A stretch of DNA of 64,000 bases from Heliocidaris tuberculata. Taxonomy: Eukaryota; Echinodermata; Echinoidea; Camarodonta; Echinometridae. A program made the position numbers and the translations under genes. Every line of letters begins with the position of its first letter. The stretch's first letter is position 1. The notes below the pieces were generated by a model. That model ran no database searches and had not been told where the DNA came from. It was given only the letters and a program-made list of their open reading frames with translations. Positions 11,990 to 23,075 of the stretch are shown piece after piece. The stretch lies in NCBI GenBank assembly GCA_025618425.1, contig CM046850.1, positions 10,295,992 through 10,359,991 of the forward strand. The letters are read 5' to 3'.

Positions 11990-12203
11990 GCGTTCACAAA
12001 TCCTGTTAATTGTAAAATATTAATTTTCCATATTGTATACATATTTTCTTTGTCTTTAAGAATTAAATTGTTAATGTCTGACCAGGGAAATGACAATGTG
12101 TTTATATATTTTTTTCTGTAATATTATTATATTTTGTATCATGCTATTGAACGCAGAAATAGAATCAATCAAACAAACAAACAAACAAACAAACAAACAA
12201 AAA
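11990..12203 (+). mobile_element. Probable LINE 3' end with (CAAA)n tail
   Basis: An AT-rich stretch leads to CTATTGAACGCAGAAATAGA and ATCAATCAAACAAACAAAC, a tandem CAAA tail. Short tandem tails of this sort are typical of non-LTR retrotransposon 3' ends. No coding remnant is present, so the family is unknown. Confidence 0.35.
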
Positions 12204-12339
12204 ATAAAAAAGGTTCTTGAACTGGTCTAAAGATGTTGTAGTAAGCTTGTTATTATTTATCTATTTATTTATTAAAACATATTTAAACAGGATAACAACA
12301 ATCAGCACAGAGGCTGTTTTACATTGTATTCCTGTGACA

Positions 12340-12342
<3 letters not shown>

Positions 12343-12426
<84 letters not shown>
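12343..12426. repeat. (AT)n microsatellite
   Basis: About 83 bp of uninterrupted alternating AT. It directly abuts the 3' end of the minus-strand PLE, and a shorter AT run (13848-13864) abuts its 5' truncation point. Confidence 0.95.
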
Positions 12427-12429
<3 letters not shown>

Positions 12430-12519
12430 ATGATGTTGAGTCTACTTTTACCATTCGCTTTGGTTTGGGTGATATAGAACATAGTGGGATGAATTCAAAC
12501 CAAAGATGACGCAGGATAC

Positions 12520-12569
12520 TCAGGAAATTTAAGCTTTCGTCTTTCGACTTCTTCAGAAATTTATTCTGA
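12520..12569 (-). ncRNA. Hammerhead ribozyme candidate in PLE 3' region
   Basis: Read on the minus strand, the order fits a type I hammerhead. Stem I 5' strand is TCAG then AAATTT, followed by core CTGAAGA (CUGANGA), one extra A, stem II GTC-GAAA-GAC, core GAAA, then G-C and U closing a minimal stem III (self-complementary AGCT), then CTT as the NUH cleavage triplet. The stem I 3' strand AAATTT follows, with CTGA pairing the outer TCAG across an internal loop. Predicted cleavage falls between + strand positions 12531 and 12530. The extra A before stem II is atypical of the minimal hammerhead. The two-base stem III suggests activity only as a dimer, as reported for PLE hammerheads. Context (PLE 3' region) supports the call; activity is inference. 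Confidence 0.62.
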
Positions 12570-13311
12570 AACAGTTATAAAGAGAAGATACAATCACTAA
12601 GAAAGGCATGACAAAATTAACGAAGAGAATAATTCACAAAATACAAAGAGAAGACACAATCATTCAAAAATTGACGGACTAATATTATTTTCAGTAGAAA
12701 TATCATGTAAAAATACCGAAATTTCAAATGAATTATAATAAAACCGACATACCTGTCGTAAACAGAAGTGATGCCAAGGTCTTGTTGAATTCCTTGAATA
12801 ATGTTAATAGTTTTGATAGTTTTGAGTTGCTTGGATACCCACTGGTGTTGAAAAGCGTACTGCGCTTTGCCATTGCGCATGTGTTGCCATGGGTAATATC
12901 ATGAATATTCATTAATACATGAAATGCACCAAGTGCATATATTTGAGAGTAAACAAGTCACCGAGTTCATACAACATTCTACTTATATACTACATGTACT
13001 ATACGAATTGTATGGTGAATATCATACACAAAATATCATAATAAATAAAACAATTAGCTTCAAATTATGGGATATCACAGCTATAAGGTACTGGTAAATG
13101 AAACCACCGTTCCATAATCTTTTGTAAAAAACACTGTCCAATACCTACTATAATTTGGTAAGAAAACAAACTAACTCTCTTCTATCTATTTAATCTATTA
13201 TGTATGTTTAACCTATTATATATGTGACAATGATAATAAATAAATAAAAAATAACTAAAAACAAAAGTCCTTAAGAGAGAAACAAGTGTATGTAATTGCC
13301 GAGTTCGCGAC

Positions 13312-13847
13312 TTATTCCTCAACATTGATGCCGTTTGGTGTAAGCGTCTTAAGTTTGAGGATCCAGTATGATTCGCGTTTCAGGATGACTGATTCTTGGT
13401 GTTTTCTAATTACTTCTATTCCTGTGAGTTGAATGTCATCTGCAGTATGCCCATTTGTGCTGAAATGGGCAGCAATAGGGATTTCCTTACGCCTGTCTGT
13501 GTGGTATTTCTTGATGTCTGACCGTGTGTTGCACATTCTCGTATAGAGAGTATTTGTTGTTTTGCCGACATATTGTTTGGTACAGCGTTTGCAGGTAATC
13601 AGGTATAATACCCATGAAGATTTACAATTGATATGTTGTGTGATTGGGAACTTCTCTCTGGTTGTTGTGCTCGTGAATTGTTTTGTGTTCATCATGAATG
13701 GGCAGATACAACATTTCTTGGCTTTGCATTTGGATGAGCCCATGTTTTCATTCAGATTGCTTTGGGAGTTGGCGGAAACACGAGATGATACTAGAAGGTC
13801 TTGGAGTGAGCGGCATCGCCTGAATGCTATTAGGGTGGTTCGGGGAA
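13312..13847 (-). pseudogene. PLE GIY-YIG endonuclease domain, C-terminal fragment
   Basis: The frame is open from the AT tract at 13847 to the stop at 13312. The 143 residues after the ATG at 13741-13743 have a Cys cluster (KCKAKKCCIC, residues 5-14), then the GIY-YIG core: WVLYLITC (44-51), YVGKT (58-62) and the conserved Arg in LYTRM (66-70). IPIAAHF then GH (88-99) follows, and finally KRESYWILKLKTL (122-134) with the likely catalytic Glu124, ending TPNGIN. This order is characteristic of Penelope-type elements, where the endonuclease nicks target DNA for reverse transcription. About 35 in-frame residues precede the ATG (TTLIAFRRCRSLQDLL and onward), matching the usual PLE linker. The reverse transcriptase is absent. 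All visible catalytic positions are intact, so loss of function comes from truncation, not point decay. Confidence 0.85.
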
Positions 13848-14434
13848 TATATATATATATATATAAAGAACATAAAGTGAACTAACAGTAAGAAGATATA
13901 TACATAAAATAAGTACAAAACAGGTATTGGAGAAAAAAAAAAAGAAAAATGAAAGTGAACTTGTGAAATTAAATATAATATTCCAATGGATGCCGTGTAA
14001 GTGGGCCTCCGTCTATTCAAACAGTGGCCACTTGAAACCACAGCAGTTAAGGCACACGCTAGTAAATCCAGAAGCGTCAGTGAATCGATCCATTAAGAAA
14101 GAAAGTGACAGGGAAATAATAGAGATTATAGGCAACTTGTTCCACAGTTTTGAGCACAAAATGTATGCATTAATGCTGGAAAAGACATCTTCTTAATATT
14201 GTGAAGTAACATTACTATCATTTTGTACTACAACAGTTGATCTTGTCTTTCTTTATTTGCACAAATGCCAATCTCAGAAAATCGAAGTCTCCTCGTAAAA
14301 TGTATCTGGCTGGTCTGAGACTACTGACATAATATTCAAGGTATTCCGATGAGCATCGATCCCCCAAAAGGATAAAGATCCTCAGTTTGTAAAAAATTTC
14401 CCACAGATATTCGATTTGTCACAACACGTAAATA

Positions 14435-14580
14435 AAACAAAAAAAAAAAAACAAAAAACAACAACAACAACAAAAAAACGAAAAAAAAAAAAAAACGAAA
14501 AAAAAAAAAAACGAAAACAAACAAAACAAAACAAACACAAGCCACCATAAAAAAATACACAAGCCACCATTAAAAAAATA
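14435..14580. repeat. A-rich simple repeat (AAAC/CAA)
   Basis: Poly-A interrupted by single C or CG, with CAACAACAACAA and AAACAAAACAAAAC. ACAAGCCACCAT recurs twice (14537 and 14560). Confidence 0.8.
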
Positions 14581-14730
14581 CAGAAAAACAAGGGGAAGGG
14601 AAAGAAAAAAAGAAAAGTTTATGGACTTGCTTGGTTTTGATTTTTAACCAATTAAATTGCCGTCTGTAAATACGGTGAGGGTGTCACATTCCTCTTGAGC
14701 GATGCTCCTGACAGATTTATGCCCTTTAAA

Positions 14731-15164
14731 CCCGTCTTACACTAGGCGTCACTGATGACGTAAGGACCGCGTCAGTGGCTTGTAAACGATCTTTGGCGCG
14801 TCATCAAAGAGTGAACCGTTTGAAAAGTGATTGCAACGTGAACCGTGCAAGCACTACTTTCAATAACTGGCTTATGGATTAATTGCCTTCACAGACTCAA
14901 TAATAGCGCATGTACTGACGCAATCAAAATGACGCCTCGTGTGAGCCGTGCTTTACACACGAGGCGTCATTTCGACTGCGTCATTAGGTGCGCTAATCAT
15001 GAAGGCATTAAGTGCACGCGCCAGCGATTCAAAGTTATGTTTGCTTTGTCAATTTTGACATAACCTTTTGTAAGATTTCGCTCTGACATGACGCGTCAAA
15101 GAACGCGCCAGTTGCAAACGCAGTCCTACGTACGTCAGGCAAATAACGCTTGGTGTGCGACGGG
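14731..15164. mobile_element. Foldback/palindromic element, CCCGTCTTACAC termini
   Basis: The outer ends are inverted: CCCGTCTTACACTAGGCGT on the left, and on the right the reverse complement of CCCGTCGCACACCAAGCGT. The centre is a perfect 17-bp palindrome (AAATGACGCCTCGTGTG at 14928-14944, its complement at 14956-14972, loop 11 nt). Between these, AATTGCCTTCA / TGAAGGCATTAA and GACGCAATC / GACTGCGTC continue the inverted symmetry. The whole 434 bp could fold into one hairpin. No coding content; a MITE or foldback transposon is the likely class. Confidence 0.72.
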
Positions 15165-15204
15165 CATTACAAACAAAGAAGCCGAGTGTGAAAATATACG
15201 ATGG

Positions 15205-15226
15205 TAGAGAGAGAGAGAGAGAGGAT

Positions 15227-15257
<31 letters not shown>

Positions 15258-15390
15258 CATGAGAAAGAGAGAGAGAGCATGAGAAAGAGAGAGAGCATGA
15301 GAAAGAGAGAGAGAGAGCATGAGAAAGAGAGAGAGAGAGAGAGCATGAGAAAGAGATAGATAGATAGATAGATATAGAGAGAGAGAGGAT
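15205..15390. repeat. (GA)n array with GAGCATGAGAAAGA interruptions
   Basis: Runs of GAGAGA are broken by GCATGAGAAAGA at several near-regular points, then (GATA)n. Spurious serine/leucine frames arise on the minus strand. Confidence 0.9.
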
Positions 15391-15394
15391 TTTA

Positions 15395-16120
15395 TTATTT
15401 TTTTTAGGGGGGGGGGGTGGGGAAAACAAACTGATGGCGGGTCCAGCCAAATGCAAATCGTGCATAAAACTTCTGAAGGCCTACAAAAACAGACCAGTCT
15501 TGTATAATTATAATGAGGCATTTTCCAAGCGGCTGGTGAAATACATGTAGTAATAAAGGCCATACCTTCATGATGAAGGTCGTTCTTTACATCTAAATTT
15601 TATGGAATATTACACCTTTTGTTAAAATTCGGTAACCCCAAATATCTATTGACGTACATAATCTTCTCAAGCCAAGTTTGTCAATGCTGAAATTGGTTTG
15701 CATGGCTCCAATATTTACGAAGTATTATGATTGAAAGGACCCCTTGGCTATAAAGCATTCCAGGACCCCTTTCTTTTTGATATTTTTTGCAAATAGTTTC
15801 TTTACAATCCCTGTATTAAATCTCTGAGCAAGTTTTTGATGTAACTCAGCAAAGGTGCAGAGCTTTTAGCTTACCTTCTAAAAATCTATGAATGATAAGA
15901 GAGCAAAGAAATGTGACTGATTTGATTAATAGAACTTGTATACGAAATGTAGATAGAGTTTCACCTTTTTCATTTCGGATTTCTATAGGATAATACTATA
16001 GTCATTGTGAAACACCTACCGCCTAATGGCAGATTAACTGCAAGGGACAAGGATTATTCAAACACATTCTAAACGAAGTGAAAATACTGTGATTTTCCAA
16101 GTCTGGAGTGATATTTTTAC
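15395..16120. other. Unassigned DNA
   Basis: No gene recognised. It opens with a G-run at 15407-15420. The rest is AT-rich with no clear repeat family. Confidence 0.4.
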
Positions 16121-16121
16121 T

Positions 16122-16440
16122 GTGAAGTCGACAGAGATAGATAGAGAGAGAGTGAGTGACAGAGAGAGAGAGAGAGAGAGATAGATAGAGAGAGAGTGAG
16201 TGACAGAGAGAGAGATAGAGAGAGAGTGAGTGACAGAGAGAGAGAGAGATAGAGAGAGGAGAGATAGATTGACAGAGGAAGAGAGAGAGAAAGAGGGGGG
16301 GGGGGTTAGGAGAATAGGGAGTGGAGAGAGAGAGAAAGAGAGATATAGAGAAATATGCATACATAAAGACAGGAGAGAGAAATAAACACACACACACACA
16401 CACCGCACACACCCACACGACCACACACAAAGACAGAGAA
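16122..16440. repeat. (GA)n / (GAGTGAGTGACA) array ending in (CA)n
   Basis: GA runs with a recurring GAGAGAGTGAGTGACAGAGA unit (about 16145, 16190, 16220), a G-run near 16297-16305, then a CA-rich end (16385-16430). Confidence 0.9.
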
Positions 16441-16814
16441 AGACATATAGACTGACAGACAGGGAAGACATAAAAGGGTTGGCAGAGTGAGTCCAAAGTA
16501 AACTACATGTATATCAATCACATTTTAATTGAAATGGGCTAAGCCAGCACTCAAACAATTTTCCAAACATGTTGAACCTCTTAAAACTTTCATCCGTCAA
16601 TCGTTCTAGAAATAAACTGAGATGATTGAAAATGGTTCGTGCCAGTATTTCACTCCTGGATCTGATGTGTATATACAAACAGTCCAACTGGACCTGACCT
16701 GATGATTGAATTCCTATTACCCCCACCTATATCACGAAATGGAAGTAGCAAAATATGTCTTAAACTACTGCGCTTCTTGCAGTAGGGAATCAAGCTGCCT
16801 CATTCACAAGCTAA

Positions 16815-17100
16815 CGGTCGTCGCTAGAGGAGGGGTGTGTGAGTGAGGGGGGGGGGGGGGGAGTTGTCACACCAAAGAAAACAAAATCGGTAGAGATCAA
16901 TGCAAACCCCCCATTCAAAATTGCTGTCGGCAAAAAAAGAAAGGAGGGGGGGGGGGGGAAGGGAGAGGGAAGAGGAAGGAGAAAAGGAAAATGATAAAAG
17001 AAAAAGGAGAAGAAAAAAAGGAAAGAAAGATGCAAGGGGAAATGAAAGGGGAACAAGTCAATGAAAAGAAGAAAAGAAAAAGGTAAAGAAAGAGAAGGAA
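16815..17100. repeat. Purine-rich tract with poly-G runs
   Basis: G-runs at 16846-16861 and 16946-16958, followed by AAAGGAAAG/GGAGAAG purine text. It could fold into G-quadruplexes. Frames in this region are low complexity. Confidence 0.8.
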
Positions 17101-17104
17101 AACT

Positions 17105-17200
17105 GGCCATTTTTAATTTTTTTTTTGCCCGCTCGCAAAAACACTGGAAAGTTGATATTCGGCAAATGGCGTCAGCCCCCTTCGTGAAAATGTGCCCGTA
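17105..17200. repeat. Dispersed repeat fragment (GTTGATATTCGG family)
   Basis: CCCGCTCGCAAAAACACTGG, then GTTGATATTCGGCAAATGG and CGTCAGCCCC, match the three-copy repeat at 3937-4490. Confidence 0.6.
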
Positions 17201-17305
17201 CGAATATAATGAAATGGAATACAATCATGCGGAAGAAGAATGTAAGAATGCTAAAGATAAAAGATGGGGAAGAAAGAATTAGAAAAACAATAATTAAAAA
17301 AAATA

Positions 17306-17712
17306 GATAAATAGACGATTTCATGCGGCCCGCCAAAGTGTCTAGTAACACCCCCCCCCCCCAAAAAAAAACCCGGTTGTCGGTTAAGTTCTTAAGTATA
17401 TGATATATCATCCTATACTGGTGGGGATAAGAATATGGGCAGCGAGGTTCCCGGATAAGAAAAGAAAAAATAAATAGACGATTTCATGCTGCCGCCAAAG
17501 TGTCTAGTAACCCCCTAAAAAAAAAAACAACAAAACAAAACAAAACAAAAACAAACAAACAAACAATAAACTAACAACAACAACAACAACAAAACCAAAC
17601 CCCCCCCCCAAAAAAAAAAAAAAACACCCAAAAACAACAACAACCGGTTGTCTCGGTTAAGTTCTTAAATACCTAATATATCATTCTAACTATTGGTAGG
17701 AATAAGAATATC
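17306..17712. repeat. Two-copy repeat (AATAGACGATTTCATGC family)
   Basis: AAATAGACGATTTCATGC, then CCGCCAAAGTGTCTAGTAAC, occurs at 17308 and 17470. Each copy continues after an expanded C/A-rich stretch into CCGGTTGTC and GGTTAAGTTCTTAA, then an ATATCAT block. Copy 2 is enlarged by AAC/AAAC/poly-C simple repeats. Confidence 0.7.
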
Positions 17713-19110
17713 AAAACATTTATTTGATCGCTCGCTCACAATTAGCATATCATAATCTGTTACCCTGTCCTACCACGTATAGAAAAAAATGTAGAAACAT
17801 AAAGATAAGAATTATTTATGACATGAAACTGGAGAGGTTTCTTAATCTTCTTTGATGGACCATCTGGGTATGTATGCATAGTCGTATGAGGCGGGGATCA
17901 ATGGACTGCAGCCTCCCCGACCCCACCCCAATTTTATCGGCATTTTGGGGTGTCACACTCCCCCTCCCCATTCAAAATGTTCTAGCGATTTGAAAACAAA
18001 AAAGGATATATGCAGTTGCTTATTTTTCTTCCAACTGAATAGATTCTTCTTACACTTTTTCCTTGAAAGTTTTATCTTCTCTTTCTTCCCCACCTTCTTA
18101 TTGGGGGAAATTCTGACATGGCATCGTTTATAAAAATCATTTCAGTTTTACCGAATGACTAATGATCAGGTTTTGATTTTAAAAAATAAAATTCAATTTT
18201 TATGCCTAAACTTTCGTGCTTATTTACTAGATAAATGAAAATGTCTAAAGTTAGAATAAATATTTAGGCGTGACCTGATTATAAAGCAATGATTCATGTA
18301 GATCCACTATTCTTTCTTTCTCAGTATTTGGGACTTAAGAAAATGGTTCTAAAAGATATAGCAGGGGCGGATCAGGGTATTACTAAAGCATTATATATTA
18401 TATGAAGATTATGCCTAACTCTTTAGCCCAATCCTCGTGGTAGTGATTTGATTTAATTCATCAAGGATTAAAACGTTTTAAGCATAAGAAACGTATAACA
18501 ATAGAAAGAAATATTTCTTGACAGGATAACCCATATAAGCTGACAGTAAGTGTATTTCCCTTGTTGTCCCAAGGATTGCTTTTCAGATGGGTTTTAAGAA
18601 TTGTTTTGTTAAGCTCAGTGGTCTAGGTATTTTTTTTTCTGTTTTTTTTTTTTTTTGTAGTATTTTCTTTTTTTTTTACATATTTATTATGTACTCTAAC
18701 ACCTAAGGGCACCCTCGCTGTTGCTTCGTGAAAATTACCGATATTTAGTTCATATTAAATCATGACGTAATTTCTTACACGGTTTTCCATACCATACCCA
18801 TAGCGGATATCCTCACCGAATAATACTGATATTTGATTTCTAATTATCCAGGATTCCACGCCTCAATATTGACCAAAATGCAGATGTGTGGTCAATAACA
18901 TGTTGGTCTGTCTCCTTCCTAAATTAGTTTGCTAGGAGGAAACTGCGTTCACATTTCCTGCAACATCTCACAGGAGCATTCTTATGTGGTGACATTTGAA
19001 CAAAGAGCGTCATATCAGAGATAATGTTTGTTTCAAAATGTCATTTCGCAAATTTACTTGTAACTAATAGCGTAATATCAGGATAAGAAAGAAAATAAAC
19101 GCAGAGCATA
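17713..19110. other. Unassigned AT-rich DNA
   Basis: No gene recognised. TTTTTTTT runs occur near 18630-18680. TGATCAGGTTTTGA (18162) and GTGACCTGATTATA (18270) form a weak inverted pair about 110 bp apart. Nothing else stands out. Confidence 0.4.
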
Positions 19111-19392
19111 TTAAAGGGAAAGTTTACCCTGATATCAAATTGGTTTTAAGAAACAGATCAATGATAGTTTGAGCAAAATCTGATAGAACCCCCCTCCCCC
19201 CCCCAAAAAAAAAAAGCAAAAAAAAAAAAAAAACGATTTTTGCAACTTGCTATCAATCAAAAGACATTGCCAACTCTGTGACGTATCATGCGGTCCTCTC
19301 CCAATACTAAAAATTTATAAATTTCCATTTTCGGTCGAGAAAATATTTAATCATATATGCAATCTAGATATAAACATTGCACATATGTTTTT
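19111..19392 (+). mobile_element. TTAA-type MITE fragment (AAAGGGAAAGT family)
   Basis: It begins TTAAAGGGAAAGTTTACCCT and continues GATATCAAATTGG, AACAGATCAATGA and GTTTGAGCAAAATCTGATAG. It then runs through CTATCAATCAAAAGACATTG to CTAGATATAAACATT. The order is the same as in 706-955. The right terminus is not found. Confidence 0.6.
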
Positions 19393-20099
19393 ACGCAACA
19401 CCTGTAGGACAAAAAATCTATTCCTTCATCAACAACTCAGAAAATGTAAATTTAAGAAATTTTCTTTAAAAAAAACAAACAGTTGAATTTCTATACATTT
19501 TAACAACAGAAAAATATTCGTCATCGTTACAATAAAGTTTAAACTTTATAAGATATGTCATGTGAAACTTCATTGTATTTGTTTCTTGTTCTTTGTCCCA
19601 AGCTGTTGTATAAATCTAAATCTTGGTGTTTGTGTTCTTACATAATTTGTGTACTCGCCCTTCAAATGGTCTTATGAAATGAATAGTTTGTTCATCATTT
19701 CAGACCCTTTCGGTACCCCTGATGAAATCTTTACTTGTCTATTTTGTGCCTTTTATCATGTTTTGGAAAATGAATTGAATACGTGATCTTTATTCTGCGC
19801 TCAGAATATTTTATCACATCAACCGATTGATAATAAAATGGCCTTCTGGAGCATTTCCAAATACAATCATGCATTATTACTTGAAAGCAGAAGTCATACA
19901 ATTACATTTCTTTGTTTCACCCACTTTCTTTATCCATCAAATATTCTAAAAAGTCGATCATGTAAGATTACATATATAAGTTACAAATCCGTTTCATACA
20001 TTTTTTGTGGTACAAATCATGCAAACCTGCCATCCGCCTTAATAAGCGATGGACCTGCGATGGTACAATTGCAACTTTCTCACTATTAATTATGTTCAT

Positions 20100-20217
20100 G
20101 TTAATACACTCTGTCAAATTATTTCCTTTTGTTTTTCAAACCATTTTGGACTGATTATATAATGTTTACCTTGTATATTGTATTCTACTTTTCTTGAATA
20201 AAGAAACGATATCAACA
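20100..20217 (+). mobile_element. Possible LINE 3' end
   Basis: CTTGAATAAAGAAACGATAT at 20192 onward, after a T-rich stretch, resembles a LINE 3' end with a polyadenylation-type AATAAA. No coding remnant is present. Confidence 0.22.
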
Positions 20218-20266
20218 AAATTGACTGTAAATTCAGAAGTCGTTAGGAATATCAAAAGAAGTAAGA

Positions 20267-20336
20267 GGGGAAGAGGAGGAGGAGGAGGAAGAGGAGGAGC
20301 AGATAGTAGTAGAAATGGTAATAGTAGGAGCAATAC

Positions 20337-20394
<58 letters not shown>

Positions 20395-20396
20395 AG
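20267..20396. repeat. (GAG)n and (GTA)n microsatellites
   Basis: GAGGAGGAGG passes into about 19 GTA/TAG triplets (20336-20394). The tract lies directly left of the 8-bp repeat TAGTATTA that marks the large TIR element. A similar TAG-rich tract lies right of 27507. Confidence 0.9.
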
Positions 20397-20424
20397 TAGT
20401 ATTACACTCTAAGAAATATAGGCT

Positions 20425-21045
20425 CAACTTTGCACCTTTAGAGGTGCAGACGAATGTCACACTGGGAGCACCTTTAAAGGTGCAATTTTCGCACCTTTTT
20501 TAAAGGTGCAAATTTGCACCTTACATGAAGGTGCTATTTTGCACCTCAAAGATGCAGGATTGCACCAAAAAGGCACTTATTTGCACCTGCTTAAACTGTA
20601 AAAAGGTGCATTATTTTGAACCTGAAAGGTGCAAGATTGCACCAAAAGGCGCTTATTTGCACCTGTTTAAAATGTAATATAGGTGCATTATTTTGAACCC
20701 GAAAGGTGCAAGAATGCACTAAAAATGCACTTATTTGCACCTATTCAAATTGCAATAAAGGTGCATTATTTTAAACCTGAAAGGTGCAACATTGCACCAA
20801 AAAGGTGCTTGTTTGCACCTGCTTAAACTGTAAAAAAGGTGCATTATCTTAAACCTGAAAGGTGCAACATTGCACTAAAAAGGCACTTATTTGCACCCGT
20901 TTAAATTGTAATAAAGGTGCATTATTTTGAACGTGAAAGGTGCAGGATTGCACTTAAAAGGCGCTTATTTGCACCTGTTTAAATTGTAATAAAGGTGCAT
21001 TATTGTACTCAAAAGGTGTGCCTTTTGGGTGCAATTTTGCACTCC
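20425..21045. repeat. Subterminal GGTGCA array, 78-bp tandem unit
   Basis: The landmark CTTATTTGCACCTG or a close variant recurs at 20576, 20652, 20730, 20808, 20886 and 20964 (spacings 76-78). Each unit has TTAAA-TGTAA, then AAGGTGCATTATTTTGAACC, GAAAGGTGCA, and ATTGCACC followed by AAAAGGC. More than twenty GGTGCA or TGCACC sites occur in about 600 bp, in both orientations. Similar motifs cluster at the right end (27066-27182). Confidence 0.88.
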
Positions 21046-21069
21046 ACAGGTACACTATTTACGAGTCCC

Positions 21070-21175
21070 ACACACGGATACAACCTCAAGCACGCACACA
21101 CGCACCACACACACTCGCACGCGCACTCACACCCTTTCGCGCACGCTAACACGCATGCGCATAAACACACAGTGA
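21070..21175. repeat. (CA)n-rich degenerate repeat
   Basis: CACACACGGA to CACACACTCGCACGCGCAC, with scattered CG/CT interruptions. Confidence 0.7.
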
Positions 21176-21729
21176 ACGAATAAATATATCAAATATGATT
21201 ACCATACATAATTATCAAAAAAGACAAGCTTTCAAAAATTTATGCTGAAATCATATTTACATTAACGTTTAATTGTCTTTTGTTTTTGTACATCAGATCA
21301 ATGTACACTACCTGACTGGTTTTCAATATATTCTGAAGTAAAAAGAGAATTCCACAACAATACTTGTTTGCAAAATGTAAGAAAATAAATATGAATACAA
21401 GAATACGGTTTCAAATAAGTACGTACATTAGTAAAATGAACTGTCAATGGATGGGCAATAAAACACACAGCAGCAAAACAGAATACTGTACACACTGTAC
21501 ATCTATAAACTGCATCCGTCGTAGGGCACAGTGAAGAATTACCTGTTTCTTTTCAACACCTTTCAAGAATTGCATGTTAAAATATTTTCTTTTAAAAAAC
21601 ATCATACTTTACTTACACTTTCTAATACTTTGTTTCATTACTTAAAAAGGAGGAATACTTGAGGCCTGCTAAACTAACACTCAAATGTATTGTGGGCAAG
21701 AGAGCATAACTGTTAAACTGAATAATGAA

Positions 21730-21862
21730 AATATATAATGATGATGATGATAATTAAAATAATAGGAACAACAACAACAATAATAATAATAGTCATCATC
21801 TTCATCACGACCGTTGTTTTTTTGTTTTTTTTGTTGTTTTTGTTGTTGTTGTTGTTTTTTAT
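21730..21862. repeat. Mixed (GAT)n, (AAC)n, (AAT)n and (TTG)n simple repeats
   Basis: GATGATGATGATAA, AACAACAACAACAATAATAA and TTGTTGTTGTTG follow one another; the spurious ORFs are low complexity. Confidence 0.85.
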
Positions 21863-21997
21863 AGCCCAGGTTGTAAAGCAGTAGCTTGGAAAATAATATA
21901 ACATAGCAAATAAAATGAAATGTATACAACACATGCTATTAAACCATCTTCTGCCATACGAAATATTTCACTTCTATTGTATTCACCCTTTCGATTG

Positions 21998-22163
21998 TCA
22001 TCTTTTAAAAAATATCAATATTATACATCGACTTGAACTGAGGAAATTACAAAGTGTGGTCCACCAGATGAGCATACTTTGTCATCTTTTTAAAAATATC
22101 AGTATTATACATCGACCTGAACTGAGGAAATTACAAAGTGTGGTCCACCAGATGAGCATACTT
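21998..22163. repeat. 83-bp direct tandem duplication
   Basis: Two copies of an 83-bp segment starting GTCATCTTTT (21998 and 22081), each including TTATACATCGAC, TGAACTGAGGAAATTACAAA and CACCAGATGAGCATACTTT. Only a few substitutions separate them, so the event is recent. Confidence 0.88.
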
Positions 22164-22674
22164 TCCATCATACATTACCTAAATAACTGACATCGACTGT
22201 AAAAGCATCGTGAAGAGAAAGAGCCAAAAATCTGAAAGATTTTTTTTTTGTACTCTTTGTTCTTGGTGGCATTTTGTGGGGCACTTACTGAACCCAAGTA
22301 ATACCAAAGTATGATCAGTAGGATGTATACACCAGTGCAAATCCAAAATCTTGCACATATATCACTAGCGTCATGTGAGGTAAAATAGTTGCACAAAATA
22401 TGTGCTTCAAAAAAAAACTACTCAACAAAATTTGGATGTTTCCCATTGTATGACAAAACACGTGCTGACGGAATGTATAAAGGAATTATGCTACAAATGA
22501 GTACAAGTATTACTAGATAGATGAGATGTACCCAGCAACTATATATAATAACGATGAAATGCAATAATACGAATTAGCAAACATTGAAAACAATGAGATA
22601 ACCACATACTCTGTACATTCTAATCTCAAAAAGTATTTATCACAAATGCAAGTATATAATGCTGGAGGTTTCAG

Positions 22675-22677
<3 letters not shown>

Positions 22678-22721
<44 letters not shown>
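22678..22721. repeat. (AT)n microsatellite
   Basis: About 44 bp of alternating TA. Confidence 0.95.
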
Positions 22722-22724
<3 letters not shown>

Positions 22725-22748
22725 CGCTTTACTCACTAATGTATATCT

Positions 22749-22915
22749 AAAGGGGAAGTCCAACCTGATATCAACTTGATTTTAAAAGAAGCATAAAACA
22801 TAAAGAAACAGATCACTGAAAGTTTGAGCAAAATCCGATAGGAAATTTTTAAGAAGTATCCCATCTTATCCTTAAAGGGAAAGTCGGCCCTGACATTAAA
22901 GGTCATAGGCAATCT
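22749..22915 (+). mobile_element. TTAA-type MITE fragment (AAAGGGAAAGTC family)
   Basis: AAAGGGGAAGTCCAACCTGA, then TATCAACTTGATTTTAAAAG, AACAGATCACTGA and GTTTGAGCAAAATCCGATAG match 706-800 and 19111-19190. A second terminus, TTAAAGGGAAAGTCGGCCCT, begins near 22873 in the same orientation, so two partial copies may be joined here. Confidence 0.6.
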
Positions 22916-23075
22916 CGGGAGCAAGCGCCATACTGGCAAGAAACGTATCTAATAGAGTCACATACTATTCTCATTTTATCATAAGACACAGTAACGAGAT
23001 TATTTAACATTCCATTCACGATTTCAAACAAATTTTTAGTGTAAATATCTTCAAGAAACTCTTGGTAACGGCTTT

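Larger units (their letters stand above)
12427..13847 (-). mobile_element. Penelope-like element (PLE), 5'-truncated
   Basis: The minus strand carries the C-terminal part of a PLE polyprotein (linker plus GIY-YIG endonuclease, 13312-13847), then about 880 bp of non-coding 3' region that includes a hammerhead-like fold at 12520-12569. Both borders are AT dinucleotide tracts. The reverse transcriptase core is missing, so the copy is not autonomous. PLEs are a known retroelement class whose terminal repeats often carry hammerhead motifs (established for the family). No second terminal repeat is found upstream. Confidence 0.8.
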
